Notes: generated by a model not told the origin, from the sequence alone. A stretch of DNA of 64,000 nt from Desulfovibrio sp. An276 (GCF_002159665.1 NZ_NFJC01000003.1:1-64000), one strand, 5' to 3'; positions 17,047 to 26,537 are shown, numbered from the stretch's first letter. Made by a program: numbers and translations.

Positions 17047-20000
17047 CTACCAGCTTACAGGCACACGCACTTTCTGGCCAGCCTTGTTGGCAAAGAGAAG
17101 GTAGCCGTTCTCCCTGCCAAAATCCCAGAGCCTTTTCGTTATCTCCACATCCTTTTCGCAGTAGCTGCGGATGAGATCCACTTTGCCTTCCTTCCACCAC
17201 TGAAGGGCCTTCAATCCATCCCCGCTCTTGCCTGCACCCAGGGTGGCGCCCCCGAGATTGTCCAGGGACACCCTGTAGTGCAGATAGCGGTGCACTTCGG
17301 TCAGTATGTCCAGATGGGGAATGCTTTCCAGTGGATAGGGAGCAAAGGGTGCCAGGACCTTCATGTCAAATCGGCTCGAATTGAAGCCGACAACAAGGCC
17401 TGCTTTCTTCCACAGGGCAAACATTGCCCCAAGCTCTTCCTGGACAAAGGAGCGGTAGCGCTCACCGTCCCAGCAAACGCACACGCTTACCCCCATGCGC
17501 GCGGCGTTTTGCCAGCCGCCCACCTCGGCAGCCGAATAGCGCGTCTCCACGTCAAAGACCATGACAGGCCCCGGATAGACCGGCCTCTCTGCTGCTGGCC
17601 CCTGCACTGTAGACAATGCCGGCGCAGGATCCTGTTCTGCACAAGGAGTGGGACTTTCGGGCAGGGGTGACTGCGTATCTCCTTCCTCCTCGTCAGACAG
17701 ATCAAAGCCCGTGCCAGCCAGCATGGAGGGTGTCAGAAGGCTCATGAGCCCTCCTTGCGGGGCCCTTTTGCCGTTCTTTGCCCGTGCGGGCTTTCTTTTG
17801 CCCGAGGCTTCGGGACTTTTCCCTCCTTGCGGGCCATGGGAAGCGTTTCTCCTCTCCACATCAATTTCCACGTGTCCGGACACGTTTTCGCTTCCTCCAT
17901 CCGCAAAAACACTTCCTGTCGCCTCCTTTTCCAGATCATCTTGCACTGGCTGATCTTTCACAGGAGCCTCGTGCACAAGAGCCTCTTGCACAGTTTTTTC
18001 CGCAGACCTTTCTTGGGGCTGAACCGGGCTTTCCTCCTCCAAAATCCCTGCATGAGCTACGATGTTCTCGGCAGCGGCACCTTCATCGGACGCTCTCCCG
18101 GAAGCCGTCTCTTCAGTGGTAAAGGGATTTTTCTCGCATGTTTTCCAGGATATACCCTCATCCCTGTGGGAGAGGATGGTGCGCACAAGAAGGAGCGAGC
18201 CCTGCTTGTCCAGGGGACGGTTGCCGGAACCGCACTTCGGGGACTGTATGCAGGATGGGCAGCCTGTTTCGCAAGGGCACTGTTCAAGAGTCTTTTCTAC
18301 CGAGAGGAGCAGTTCGTCAAAGCGCGTGTAGGCTGAGGCGCAAAGTCCCGCACCCCCGGGAAGCCCGTCGTAGACAAAGACCGCAGGCCCGCCTACCTGC
18401 GGGTGCATGGGAATGGAAATGCCGCCAAAATCGTTCCTGTCCGCCATGACCAGAAGGGGCATGAGGCCTATGGAGACGTGTTCGAGCGCGTGGATTGAGC
18501 CCATGAAGTGGTAGAAGTTTTCCTCGCACGCAAGCCTCGCCTCCTCCGGGATGCACATCCAAAGCCCCTCTGTCTCGAATACTTGCGGGGGCATGTCCAG
18601 GGGCTGTATGTCGAGCAGGCGGCGTGAGGCATTTTCCCTGCGCTCGTAGCCTGTGATGAGCTCCGTCACCTTGAGGGTACCAAGATAGATGGGCATGCCA
18701 AAGACCCTTCCCTCCAGGGCAACGTCCATGATCTGCGTGGACTTTTGCGTGCGCACATTGGTGTGCCAGTGGCAGCGCTGCGGCACTGCCCAGGCCATGT
18801 GTCCGGCAATGTCCAGCTTCCTTATGACGTAGGACTTGCCCCTGTGGATGTAGACAGCACCCTCGTGTGTCTCGCGAAAGGCCTGATGCGCGTCCACGGA
18901 GCCTATGATGTTCCCGGCCTCGTCCGCTATCTGGAAGGAGGCGCCGCTTCCGCGCAGGCTCACGTCCCGTTGAGGCCTCTTGCGCGCAGCAAGGTACTCT
19001 GTGCCCTTGTCGCACAAAAGGAGCTTTCCCTCTCTTGCGAGCCTTTTTGCAAGCGCATGCACATTCTTCCTTTGCATCCACTTTTCTGCGAGCCTAAGTG
19101 GCGATTCCGCAGCCGCGCATTCGAGGTGGCGCGCGAGGATCACGGGATTTTCCGGATTGAGCATGGCCTTTTCGGCTGGCCTTGTGAAGAATTCTTCCGG
19201 ATTGTGCACAAAGTACTGGTCGAGTGCGTCCTCGCTGCCTATGAGCACAACGCAGCTTTCCTGGCCCTTGCGGCCCACGCGCCCGCCCCGCTGCAGGGTT
19301 GCCATGACGCTGCCAGGATAGCCCACAAGGATGCACACATCGAGCGCACCTATGTCTATGCCAAGCTCCAGGGCCGAGGTGCTCACCACTGCCAAAAGCT
19401 CGCCCGAGGCCATGCGGGCCTCTATGTCCCTGCGCTCCTCAGGCAGATATCCTGCCCTGTAGGCCGAGATGCGCCGGGACAGACGCCGTTCCTGCTGCGA
19501 GACCCACAGGCTCACAAGTTCCGTCATGCGCCTGGACCTGCAGTAGACAATGGTGCGCAGCTCCCTGTCCAGGGCTTCTTTGAGCAGGGAAATGGCAAGC
19601 GTCGAGGCGCTTGTTTCCGGATCCATGAACACCATGTGCCTTCTGCCCCTGGGTGCCCCGGATTCCGAGATCACCAGCGGCTCCCTCTCAAGGCCAAGAA
19701 GGAGCTCTCCCAGCTGGCCGGGATTTCCCAGCGTTGCCGTGCACAAGACGCGCACAGGGTGGGCGTTGTAGCGCGCACAGACCCTTTCAAGGCGCTGCAA
19801 AAGGCAGGCCATGTGCGCACCAAAGACCCCGCGGTAGATGTGGGCCTCGTCCAGCACAATGAGCGAGAGCGAGGCCAGAAAGGTAGTCCAGCGCTCGTGC
19901 CAGGGCAAAATCCCCAAATGCAGCATTTCCGGATTCGTGACCAGCACTGCGGGCGGGTTCTTGCGTATTCTTGTCCTTTCTGCCTGGTCCGTGTCGCCGT

Positions 20001-20418
20001 CATAGAGGGCTACCCTGGGCCTTGCATGCTCTGGCCAGCCAAGTGTCAGGCTTTCCAGGGTCTTTTTCTGGTCCTGGGCAAGGGCCTTCAAGGGGAAGAG
20101 GTAGAGGGCAGTTGCATCAGGGTCCAAAAGCCGCCTTTCCAGAAAGGGCAGGTTGTAGACAAGGGTCTTGCCGCTGGCTGTTGGCGTTGTCACCACCACG
20201 TCCTGGCCCGCTCGTATGGCGTCCATGGCGTGGGCCTGATGGGTGTAGAGCGCAGAAACCCCCATGCGCTCCAAAACCTCGCGTATGGCCCTTGGGTACG
20301 GCCTTTTGACATCGGCCGTGCGCGCAGGCTCCTCCTCAAGGACCTTGTGGCAGGTGATCGCGCGGGCATAGACGTCCTTTTCAAGAAGCGCCTTAATGTA
20401 GTCAACGGCAGTGAACAT
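17047..20418 (-). CDS. Fused MrfA-type DEAH helicase and MrfB-type exonuclease
   Basis: 1,123 residues. Residues 1-780 form an MrfA/YprA-type superfamily 2 helicase: Walker A TPTASGKT (78-85), DEAH box (190-193), motif VI QRGGRVGRKG, then the DUF1998 zinc-binding end with CPCETGCPSCIQSPKC. A low-complexity acidic linker (about 780-950) follows. Residues 952-1123 form a YprB/MrfB-like RNase-H-fold domain, VMVFDVETRYS onward, with a plausible DEDD set: D956, E958, D1018 (NSSRFD) and D1090 (EKDVEIT). In Bacillus subtilis MrfA and MrfB are separate proteins that act together in mitomycin-C lesion repair. A direct fusion would fix helicase and exonuclease in one molecule. It is a single minus-strand gene. 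Confidence 0.88.
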   Translation of the reverse strand: MFTAVDYIKALLEKDVYARAITCHKVLEEEPARTADVKRPYPRAIREVLERMGVSALYTHQAHAMDAIRAGQDVVVTTPTASGKTLVYNLPFLERRLLDPDATALYLFPLKALAQDQKKTLESLTLGWPEHARPRVALYDGDTDQAERTRIRKNPPAVLVTNPEMLHLGILPWHERWTTFLASLSLIVLDEAHIYRGVFGAHMACLLQRLERVCARYNAHPVRVLCTATLGNPGQLGELLLGLEREPLVISESGAPRGRRHMVFMDPETSASTLAISLLKEALDRELRTIVYCRSRRMTELVSLWVSQQERRLSRRISAYRAGYLPEERRDIEARMASGELLAVVSTSALELGIDIGALDVCILVGYPGSVMATLQRGGRVGRKGQESCVVLIGSEDALDQYFVHNPEEFFTRPAEKAMLNPENPVILARHLECAAAESPLRLAEKWMQRKNVHALAKRLAREGKLLLCDKGTEYLAARKRPQRDVSLRGSGASFQIADEAGNIIGSVDAHQAFRETHEGAVYIHRGKSYVIRKLDIAGHMAWAVPQRCHWHTNVRTQKSTQIMDVALEGRVFGMPIYLGTLKVTELITGYERRENASRRLLDIQPLDMPPQVFETEGLWMCIPEEARLACEENFYHFMGSIHALEHVSIGLMPLLVMADRNDFGGISIPMHPQVGGPAVFVYDGLPGGAGLCASAYTRFDELLLSVEKTLEQCPCETGCPSCIQSPKCGSGNRPLDKQGSLLLVRTILSHRDEGISWKTCEKNPFTTEETASGRASDEGAAAENIVAHAGILEEESPVQPQERSAEKTVQEALVHEAPVKDQPVQDDLEKEATGSVFADGGSENVSGHVEIDVERRNASHGPQGGKSPEASGKRKPARAKNGKRAPQGGLMSLLTPSMLAGTGFDLSDEEEGDTQSPLPESPTPCAEQDPAPALSTVQGPAAERPVYPGPVMVFDVETRYSAAEVGGWQNAARMGVSVCVCWDGERYRSFVQEELGAMFALWKKAGLVVGFNSSRFDMKVLAPFAPYPLESIPHLDILTEVHRYLHYRVSLDNLGGATLGAGKSGDGLKALQWWKEGKVDLIRSYCEKDVEITKRLWDFGRENGYLLFANKAGQKVRVPVSW

Positions 20419-20734
20419 GGGCTTCTTCTAGCAGGTAGCAGGCAAAAGAAAAAGGGCGGACCTTTGGGACAGCCATGAGCCCCTGCGGTGCATGCGTGTT
20501 TTTTCCGGATTTCGGGCCCTTGACTTACAAAAAGACTGTTCAATCTTTGTATATCGTGGATGTGCAGGAACATTCTGCCCATGAGGAAGGTAGGATGTTC
20601 CAAGCATTTGTTTGTACTGCCTTTTCCCTTTTGTCACACCTTCTTCTGCCCTTGATCCCCATACCTCTTTGGCATATTGAGGAACCCCTGTCCGGCAAAA
20701 AAGCCTGGCAGTGAAGCACTAAGCGAGGTCATCC
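20419..20734. other. Divergent intergenic region
   Basis: 316 bases between the helicase and the SIS gene with no gene or strong hairpin. It must contain both promoters. A TTGATC...CATATT pair near 20653-20679 is the only promoter-like element, and its spacing (15) is poor. Confidence 0.4.
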
Positions 20735-21406
20735 ATGCCCTTCGAACTCGGTCTCAAGGACGACTGTCCCGAACTCATTGCCCAGCGCGCTGACGCTTCC
20801 CTGAAGGTCACAGGGGATTTCTACGACATGTTCAGCTCCGACATCCACGAGGTGGCGAGGCTTTTGGCTCTCGCCTTCTACAGCGAGCAGCATGTCTATG
20901 TGGCCGGTCTCGGCATTTCCGCGCACCTTGCGGCCATTTTCGCCTCCCGCTTCATGCGCACCACGGACGGGCGCGCGCCCCTGCCGGTACAGGTCCTCTC
21001 CCCGTCCCTGTGGCTTGAGGAGGACCGCGAGAACGGAACGGAATTTTCCGAGGTCTTTGCAAGGCAAATCGAGGCCCACTGCGCTGACGGCGATGTGCTT
21101 GTCCTCATAACCCAGGACGGCATGCACCCCGCCCTGCAGGCAGCCTGCCGGGCAGCCAGGGAGCAGAACATGTTCACCATAGGCCTCACAGGCGGTGACG
21201 GCGGCCTCCTTGGCCAGGACGATCTGCTCGACATGGAACTGAGGGTGCCGAGCATAGAGGAAGGCCTTGTGCACGAACTGCACATGAACCTTGTCTGCCT
21301 TCTGGACGATCTTGTGGACTACTATCTCTCGGGCAAGCCTGAACTTGTCAGGGAAATGCTCCAGGCAGGAGCCTCCTCCCTGCGCGAGGATCTGGACCGC
21401 GCCTGA
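20735..21406 (+). CDS. SIS-domain protein related to phosphoheptose isomerase
   Basis: 223 residues in a GmhA-like SIS fold: an N-terminal helix pair, HVYVAGLGISAHLAAIFASRF near residue 52 (sugar-phosphate loop), GDVLVLITQDGMHPAL near residue 123 and VHELHMNLVCLLDDLVDYY near residue 180. The last corresponds to the GmhA helix that carries the catalytic His. The usual TSGNS phosphate loop is replaced by TQDGM, so substrate binding may differ or be lost. The ATG has GAGG upstream. The FmdB zinc ribbon and hemC follow closely, but the three share no obvious pathway. It is best called a SIS protein of unknown substrate. Confidence 0.75.
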   Translation: MPFELGLKDDCPELIAQRADASLKVTGDFYDMFSSDIHEVARLLALAFYSEQHVYVAGLGISAHLAAIFASRFMRTTDGRAPLPVQVLSPSLWLEEDRENGTEFSEVFARQIEAHCADGDVLVLITQDGMHPALQAACRAAREQNMFTIGLTGGDGGLLGQDDLLDMELRVPSIEEGLVHELHMNLVCLLDDLVDYYLSGKPELVREMLQAGASSLREDLDRA

Positions 21407-21446
21407 GGAAACCATATCAATACCAATACCATCCGGGAGAACAATC

Positions 21447-21680
21447 ATGCCCATGTACGAATACCGTTGCCACAAGTGCAACGCCCTTTTCGAGGAAATA
21501 GCCTCTGCCGACGAGACCGTGGCCTGCCCTTCCTGCAAGAGCACGGACACCGAACGCCTTTTGAGCGCCTGCGCCTGCCACACAGGATCCGGCTCTTCCG
21601 ACGGCGGATCCTCTTCCTGCTCCGGCGGCGGCTGCGCAGGCTGTTCCGGGGGCCACTGCTCCACCTGTTGCGGGCACTAG
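21447..21680 (+). CDS. FmdB-family zinc ribbon protein
   Basis: 77 residues. MPMYEYRCHKCNALFE and VACPSCKSTDTERLL provide the CxxC...CxxC zinc ribbon of the FmdB family (PF09723). It is followed by a Gly/Ser/Cys-rich tail with eight further cysteines (CSGGGCAGCSGGHCSTCCGH), typical of family members and possibly metal-binding. FmdB was named as a regulator of formylmethanofuran dehydrogenase, but the general role is unknown. The stop is 3 bases before hemC, so it is co-transcribed; a GGGAGA site precedes the ATG. Confidence 0.9.
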   Translation: MPMYEYRCHKCNALFEEIASADETVACPSCKSTDTERLLSACACHTGSGSSDGGSSSCSGGGCAGCSGGHCSTCCGH

Positions 21681-21683
21681 ACC

Positions 21684-22622
21684 ATGCGCAAAATAGTCAT
21701 AGCGACCAGGGGCAGTCAGCTTGCCCTGTGGCAGGCAAACCACATCCGCGAAGCCTTGCTTTCCCTTGAACCGGACATTGAAGTCGAGCTTTCCGTCATC
21801 CGCACCCGCGGCGACAAGATCCTCGACGTTCCGCTCTCCAAGGTCGGCGGCAAGGGCCTTTTCGTCAAGGAAATAGAGGAAGCCCTGCTTTGCGGCAGCG
21901 CGGACCTTGCCGTGCACTCCATAAAGGATGTGCCCATGGTTTTGCCCGAGAAACTGACACTTGGCTGCATCCCGAAGCGCGAGATCTTCACGGACTGCCT
22001 TGTCTCGGAAAAATACGCCACCCTGGACGATCTGCCCCACGGCGCGCGCGTTGGCACCTCCTCCCTGCGCAGGCAGGCCCAGCTTCTGGCCCTGCGCCCG
22101 GATCTCGAAATTCTTTCCCTGCGCGGCAACGTGGACACACGCCTGCGCAAGATGAAGGAAGGAGAGTTCGACGCCATTGTCCTTGCTTCTGCCGGCATGA
22201 AGCGCCTTGGCCTTTCTGCAACCTACATGCACGAGCTTGATCCAGCGGGATTTGTGCCGGCCGTAGGCCAGGGAGCGCTCGGCATAGAGTGCCGCGCAGA
22301 TGATGCAAAGATCCTCGCCCTCCTGGCAAGGCTCGATCACGCCGAAACCAGGGTGTGCGTCGAGGCCGAGCGCGCCTTTCTGACAGGCCTTGACGGCGGC
22401 TGCCAGGTTCCCATCGGTGCCCATGCAGACGTTTTGGACGGAATGGTGCGCCTGGACGGCCTTGTGGCCGAATGCGACGGATCCCAGGTCTTCCGCAGGG
22501 CTGTCATGGGACCTGCCACCGAAGCAGCGAGGCTTGGCAGGGACCTTGCCTCGGACCTCAAGCAGGAGGGCGCTGGCGACATCCTTGCCCGCCTGTACGC
22601 CGAACACCCGGACGAGGGGTAG
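21684..22622 (+). CDS. hemC: Porphobilinogen deaminase
   Basis: 312 residues, standard length. It polymerises four porphobilinogens into hydroxymethylbilane in tetrapyrrole (heme, siroheme, cobalamin) synthesis. Landmarks are [12 protein letters not shown] at the N-terminus, VHSIKDVPM with the catalytic Asp region, [25 protein letters not shown], and Cys240 in [11 protein letters not shown], which carries the dipyrromethane cofactor. It starts 3 bases after the FmdB gene. A Lon-type protease gene follows 60 bases later. In sulfate reducers siroheme for sulfite reductase is a major use of this pathway. Confidence 0.97.
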   Translation: MRKIVIATRGSQLALWQANHIREALLSLEPDIEVELSVIRTRGDKILDVPLSKVGGKGLFVKEIEEALLCGSADLAVHSIKDVPMVLPEKLTLGCIPKREIFTDCLVSEKYATLDDLPHGARVGTSSLRRQAQLLALRPDLEILSLRGNVDTRLRKMKEGEFDAIVLASAGMKRLGLSATYMHELDPAGFVPAVGQGALGIECRADDAKILALLARLDHAETRVCVEAERAFLTGLDGGCQVPIGAHADVLDGMVRLDGLVAECDGSQVFRRAVMGPATEAARLGRDLASDLKQEGAGDILARLYAEHPDEG

Positions 22623-22682
22623 CTTTTCGTATCGCACATCCGGACATTCAGCTTCCTTTCACTTCTTACAAACATTCCTATC

Positions 22683-25145
22683 ATGGGCACACCTTCTCCT
22701 CTTCCCTCATCGCGCCTGCACGCGACCTACGATCCTGCTCTCATCCCTGTGGACGACAGCACACAGTTCAAGCTGAGCCAGACTCCAGGCCGTATCCCCT
22801 ACCAGGACAGGGCCATGAAGGCCCTGGATCTCGCCCTGAACATCCGCGCAGACGGCTTCAACGTCTACCTTGCAGGCTCGCCCAACATCGGCCGCAGCCA
22901 CATTGTGCGCAACTACCTGACCCCGGTTGCCAAGAAGCTTCCGACACCCCCGGACCAGGTGTACGTGTACAATTTCAAGGACACGGACAAGCCAGTGCTC
23001 ATTCTGCTTCCTCCGGGCCAGGGCAGGAAGTTCCGCCTGAGCATGCAGGAAGTGATGAAGAGCGTCTGTTCCCACATGGAGCACAAGCTGCACGGCGCAG
23101 GCTATCTGAAGCAGCGCGCCCAGATTGTGGAATCCTACCACACGGCCCGCAACCGCCTTCTGGATCGCATGAACAGGATAGCCGTCCGCCAGGGCTTCAA
23201 CATGGACTTTGACGAAAGCGGCAACATCACCCTCTTCCCCATTATCGGCGGCCAGAGGGTGGGGGACGACGAATTCGCCAAGATGGACCAGAAGCTCCAG
23301 CGCGAGCTCAAGAGCAGGAGTTCCGATCTCATCCAGAACATGTCCGGCTATGTCCAGGAGCTCACCCGCACGGAAGAAGGCTTCCAGGACAAGGAAAAGG
23401 ATCTGGAAAAGGCCATGCTGACCCAGGTTCTGGACCAGGACCTGCGGCCCTTGAGCGAGCGCATGGACAAGCTCTGCCGCGCAGCCGGCCTTGAAAGGTC
23501 CGCGGAAAGCCTTGCCACCTATTTCGAAGATGTGCGCAAGGACATGACCGAAAACACACAGTCCCTGCTTGCGCCAAAGCCCAAGCCCGAGCCGGGCCAG
23601 CCGCCCATGCCGGGGCAGCTTCCAAACTGGAGCCGGGACGAGGTGCTCTCCCGCTACCGTGTCAACCTCTTTGTAGACAACGGTGGCAGCAAGGGTGCGC
23701 CCATTGTTTTCGAGGATCACCCAACAGCCAGCATACTGCTCGGCTGTATTGAGCGCGAAAGCGAGCTTGGCACCCTGGTCACGGACTTCACCCTGGTCAA
23801 GGCCGGAGCCCTGCACCGCGCAAACGGCGGCTTTCTTGTCCTGCGCATGGACGATCTTGTCCACTACCCTGCCGCCTGGGAAGGGCTTTTGCGCGCCCTG
23901 CGCAACGGCTCCGCCCGCATGGACGAAAATTCGGACATGCCCGAGACAGCCATGCGCTCAAAGGGTCTGCTCCCGGATGCCGTGCCCCTGGACCTCAAGG
24001 TCATCCTCATAGGCGACGAGTTTGTCTACGAGGGTCTGCTCGACTCCGACGATCGCTTCGGGAAACTCTTCCGCATCAAGGCAGAGCTCACGGACGTCAT
24101 GCCCAGGAACGCTGCAGGCGTGCGCATGTATCTGAACGCTGTCTGCCGCATCATCCAGGCGGACAGCCTGCCGCCCTTTGACCGCACGGCCCTTGCCTGG
24201 CTTGTGGAACTCGGCTCGCATTTGAGCGAGGACCAAAAGCGCCTTTCCCTGAAGTTCCCCCTGGTTCGCGAATACATGGTGGAGGCAGCTGCCCTTGCCC
24301 GCATGGAAAAGGCTGAGATGGTCACGGGAAGCATACTGGAAAAGGCCTACGCAGCCCGCACCTATCGCGTGAACCTCGTGGAAGACGTGTACATGGAAGA
24401 GTACGATCGCAACATGATACGCGTGGAAACGAGCGGAAAGGCCGTGGGACAGGTCAACGGCCTTGCTGTCACAACCTACGGCAACTTCGAGTTCGGTCTG
24501 CCGCACCGCATTTCCTGCACTGTGGGCGTGGGCCACGACGGCATCACGGATCTTGAGCGCGAGGCCGAGCTTGGCGGTCCCATCCACACCAAGGCCATGA
24601 TGATCCTCGTGAGCTATCTCACGGGTGTCTTTGCGAGCAAAAAGCCCCTGGCCCTGTCGGCCTCGCTCTTTTTCGAACAAAGCTACGCCGGCATCGAGGG
24701 CGATTCTGCCTCCGGAGCAGAGCTTGCCGCCCTGCTCTCGGCCCTGGCCGAGGTGCCCATACGCCTGGATCTCGCCTTTACCGGCGCTGTGAGCCACTCG
24801 GGACAGATCATGGCAGTTGGCGGCGTCACCCAGAAGGTGGAGGGCTTTTTCAAGGTCTGTTCAAGGCAGAAGCTCACGGGGACCCAGGGCGTTATCCTGC
24901 CCTACGATAACGTGGATCACCTCATGCTCGCCCCCAATGTCCTGAAGGCCGTGGACGAGGGCAAGTTCGCAGTCTACCCGGTCAAGAGCATTGAGGAAGC
25001 GCTCTTTTTGCTCACAGGCATGCCTGCCGGCCGCAGGCGCAAGGACGGTACCTTTACCCGCGGCTCTCTCTACGAAAAGGTGGATCGCAGGCTCACAAGG
25101 CTTGGCGAATACGGACAAAATGCCTTCCGCCGCTCAAGAAGCTGA
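22683..25145 (+). CDS. Lon-family AAA+ protease (AAA_32/LonC-like)
   Basis: 820 residues. The N-terminal AAA_32-type ATPase (PF13654) has a P-loop AGSPNIGRS near residue 66, with Arg in place of the usual Lys, a substitution common in this family. A coiled helical insert (about 150-310) follows. Then come a second ATPase section (GGFLVLRMDDL, KVILIGDEFVYEGL) and a C-terminal Lon peptidase domain with the Ser-Lys dyad Ser675 (EGDSASG) and Lys718 (VTQKVEGFF). Such proteins are soluble proteases of unknown substrates, often near redox or tetrapyrrole genes. No clear Shine-Dalgarno is visible before the ATG at 22683, so translation may depend on coupling to hemC. A terminator follows. Confidence 0.9.
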   Translation: MGTPSPLPSSRLHATYDPALIPVDDSTQFKLSQTPGRIPYQDRAMKALDLALNIRADGFNVYLAGSPNIGRSHIVRNYLTPVAKKLPTPPDQVYVYNFKDTDKPVLILLPPGQGRKFRLSMQEVMKSVCSHMEHKLHGAGYLKQRAQIVESYHTARNRLLDRMNRIAVRQGFNMDFDESGNITLFPIIGGQRVGDDEFAKMDQKLQRELKSRSSDLIQNMSGYVQELTRTEEGFQDKEKDLEKAMLTQVLDQDLRPLSERMDKLCRAAGLERSAESLATYFEDVRKDMTENTQSLLAPKPKPEPGQPPMPGQLPNWSRDEVLSRYRVNLFVDNGGSKGAPIVFEDHPTASILLGCIERESELGTLVTDFTLVKAGALHRANGGFLVLRMDDLVHYPAAWEGLLRALRNGSARMDENSDMPETAMRSKGLLPDAVPLDLKVILIGDEFVYEGLLDSDDRFGKLFRIKAELTDVMPRNAAGVRMYLNAVCRIIQADSLPPFDRTALAWLVELGSHLSEDQKRLSLKFPLVREYMVEAAALARMEKAEMVTGSILEKAYAARTYRVNLVEDVYMEEYDRNMIRVETSGKAVGQVNGLAVTTYGNFEFGLPHRISCTVGVGHDGITDLEREAELGGPIHTKAMMILVSYLTGVFASKKPLALSASLFFEQSYAGIEGDSASGAELAALLSALAEVPIRLDLAFTGAVSHSGQIMAVGGVTQKVEGFFKVCSRQKLTGTQGVILPYDNVDHLMLAPNVLKAVDEGKFAVYPVKSIEEALFLLTGMPAGRRRKDGTFTRGSLYEKVDRRLTRLGEYGQNAFRRSRS

Positions 25146-25173
25146 CACTTTCACCCTGACAAAAAACATCTCA

Positions 25174-25196
25174 GGCCCCTCGCAAAGGGGCCTTTT
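25174..25196 (+). terminator. Intrinsic terminator
   Basis: GGCCCCT-cgca-AAGGGGCC followed by four T, 30 bases after the Lon-family gene. Confidence 0.8.
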
Positions 25197-25242
25197 CATT
25201 GGGCCAACCCCTGGCTGGGGCCTGACGCCCTGCGCTGGCTGG

Positions 25243-25271
25243 TTGACTAATCGATCTTGGTTGATTATACA
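25243..25271 (+). promoter_or_regulatory. Sigma-70-type promoter of the TetR gene
   Basis: TTGACT, 17 bases, TATACA: five of six matches in both boxes with ideal spacing, ending 62 bases before the TetR ATG. The spacer and flanks carry repeated TCGAT/GTCGAT words, which would suit autoregulation. Confidence 0.7.
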
Positions 25272-25332
25272 GTCGATACAGAAAATTCATCTGCAAGCTC
25301 TTGAAATAAGGCTTGCAACCCTGGAGCGCACG

Positions 25333-25935
25333 ATGGCAGTGAGCAAAAAGGAAGCCCTTCTTCAGGCCGCGAAGGATCTCTTTGGCGAATGCGGCTACAA
25401 TGAAACGACCTTCAAAAAAATTGCCGAGCGGGCAGATGTGGCCATGGGCCTCATGACGCATCATTTTGGCAACAAGGAGAAGCTCTTTTTGGCCTGTGGC
25501 CTGGATGTGCTGGAAAACTTCCACAAAAAACTGAGCGAGGCCACAGCCAGCGCCGAAAACGGTATGGCTGCGGTGTACAACTACTGCAAGGCCTATCTGG
25601 ACTTTTCCGTGGATCCGAGCACCAACTGGCTTGTGCTTGTGCGCTGCTCGCCCTATTCGGACATGAAGACGTCCGCAGATCGGGACATCATGATCGAAAA
25701 GTTTGTGCAGATCCATCAGGTCCTTATCTCTGCCCTGGAAAGGGGCCTTCAAGATCACTCCATAGCCAAGGTGGACCCTGTGCAGACCGCCATCATCATT
25801 GTCTCGCTCATGGTGGGCGTGAACAGAACGCGTGTGCTCACACCCTACGCGCCGGACAACTTTTACGAAGAGGCTCTGAACTTCGTGGTGCGCGCAGTTG
25901 CTCCGCGCCCCAATGAGACAGGTGCCCAGAAATAA
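25333..25935 (+). CDS. TetR-family transcriptional regulator
   Basis: 200 residues. The N-terminal helix-turn-helix (residues 1-50: ALLQAAKDLFGECGYNETTFKKIAERADVAMG, followed by THHFGNKEKLF) is a classic TetR domain; the recognition helix is about residues 29-42. The C-terminal helical ligand domain has no recognisable subfamily. The ATG at 25333 has GGAG upstream, and a near-consensus promoter lies just before it. It is followed by a hairpin and then a small exported protein gene on the same strand. The target is unknown; no efflux pump or oxidoreductase is adjacent. Confidence 0.9.
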   Translation: MAVSKKEALLQAAKDLFGECGYNETTFKKIAERADVAMGLMTHHFGNKEKLFLACGLDVLENFHKKLSEATASAENGMAAVYNYCKAYLDFSVDPSTNWLVLVRCSPYSDMKTSADRDIMIEKFVQIHQVLISALERGLQDHSIAKVDPVQTAIIIVSLMVGVNRTRVLTPYAPDNFYEEALNFVVRAVAPRPNETGAQK

Positions 25936-25960
25936 CATTTGAAAAAACACTGCACTCCTT

Positions 25961-26007
25961 GCCTGCAGAGCCGAAAGAACGCTTTTTTCGGCCTGCAGGC
26001 TTCTTTG
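25961..26007 (+). terminator. Probable intrinsic terminator after the TetR gene
   Basis: GCCTGCAG pairs with CTGCAGGC, with inner CCGAAA/TTTCGG, a long stable hairpin followed by TTCTTTG. The T-tract is interrupted, so read-through into the next gene is possible. Confidence 0.55.
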
Positions 26008-26032
26008 TTCAGGCAATATCGGGGGGAAAACG

Positions 26033-26398
26033 ATGAAAACTCTTCTTGCGGGCCTTCTTCTGGCCCTTGTCCTTTGTATTCCCGGGGCTGTTCAGGCAGC
26101 CGAAAGCAAAAGTACCGTTGCGCAAATAAGCAATCTGGAAGACACTGAAACAACCCGGGTGCAGGGAGAGCTCAAGTTCAACCTTGAGAAACGTACCTGG
26201 GAGTTCACCCAGAACGGCAAAAACAAGGCCCTTGCAGACGATACTGTGCGCGTGAACACCTCTCTCGGCGAAGTGTACGTGGACGAGGAAGGCAATATCT
26301 ATCTCATGTCCAAGGACGAGAGCGAGCCGCCCCTGTGCATCTCAACGGACGCAGAGGGCAACATCTATCTGACCAGGGCCGACGTAAACGACGAGTAG
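26033..26398 (+). CDS. Small exported hypothetical protein
   Basis: 121 residues with a typical signal peptide (MKTLLAGLLLALVLCIPGAVQAAES, cut near residue 23). The mature ~98 residues contain two similar short units, GEVYVDEEGNIYLMSKDE and CISTDAEGNIYLTRAD, reminiscent of one blade of a beta-propeller or a repeated beta hairpin with an EGNIYL motif. I do not recognise a family. It lies directly before the promoter of the SrfA-containing operon and has its own terminator, so it is probably independent of it. GGGGG precedes the ATG. Confidence 0.7.
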   Translation: MKTLLAGLLLALVLCIPGAVQAAESKSTVAQISNLEDTETTRVQGELKFNLEKRTWEFTQNGKNKALADDTVRVNTSLGEVYVDEEGNIYLMSKDESEPPLCISTDAEGNIYLTRADVNDE

Positions 26399-26411
26399 GT
26401 CCAAGAATGCG

Positions 26412-26449
26412 GGGAGCTATGGGCGCAAGGCCCAGGGCTCCCTTTTTTT
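26412..26449 (+). terminator. Intrinsic terminator
   Basis: GGGAGC pairs with GCTCCC, with inner TGGGC/GCCCA, followed by seven T, just after the small exported protein gene. Confidence 0.85.
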
Positions 26450-26508
26450 GGTCTACGCCCCAGATTTCCAAAGACCCGGATTGTATCCGGCTCGAACTCT
26501 TCTTCCTC

Positions 26509-26537
26509 TTGGAAAGCGTTTGGAAAACACCTATACT
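26509..26537 (+). promoter_or_regulatory. Sigma-70-type promoter of the SrfA-side operon
   Basis: TTGGAA, 17 bases, TATACT, ending 100 bases upstream of the Sel1 membrane protein ATG at 26637. The word TTGGAAA is repeated inside the spacer. A single transcript from here could cover 26637-30636. Confidence 0.65.
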
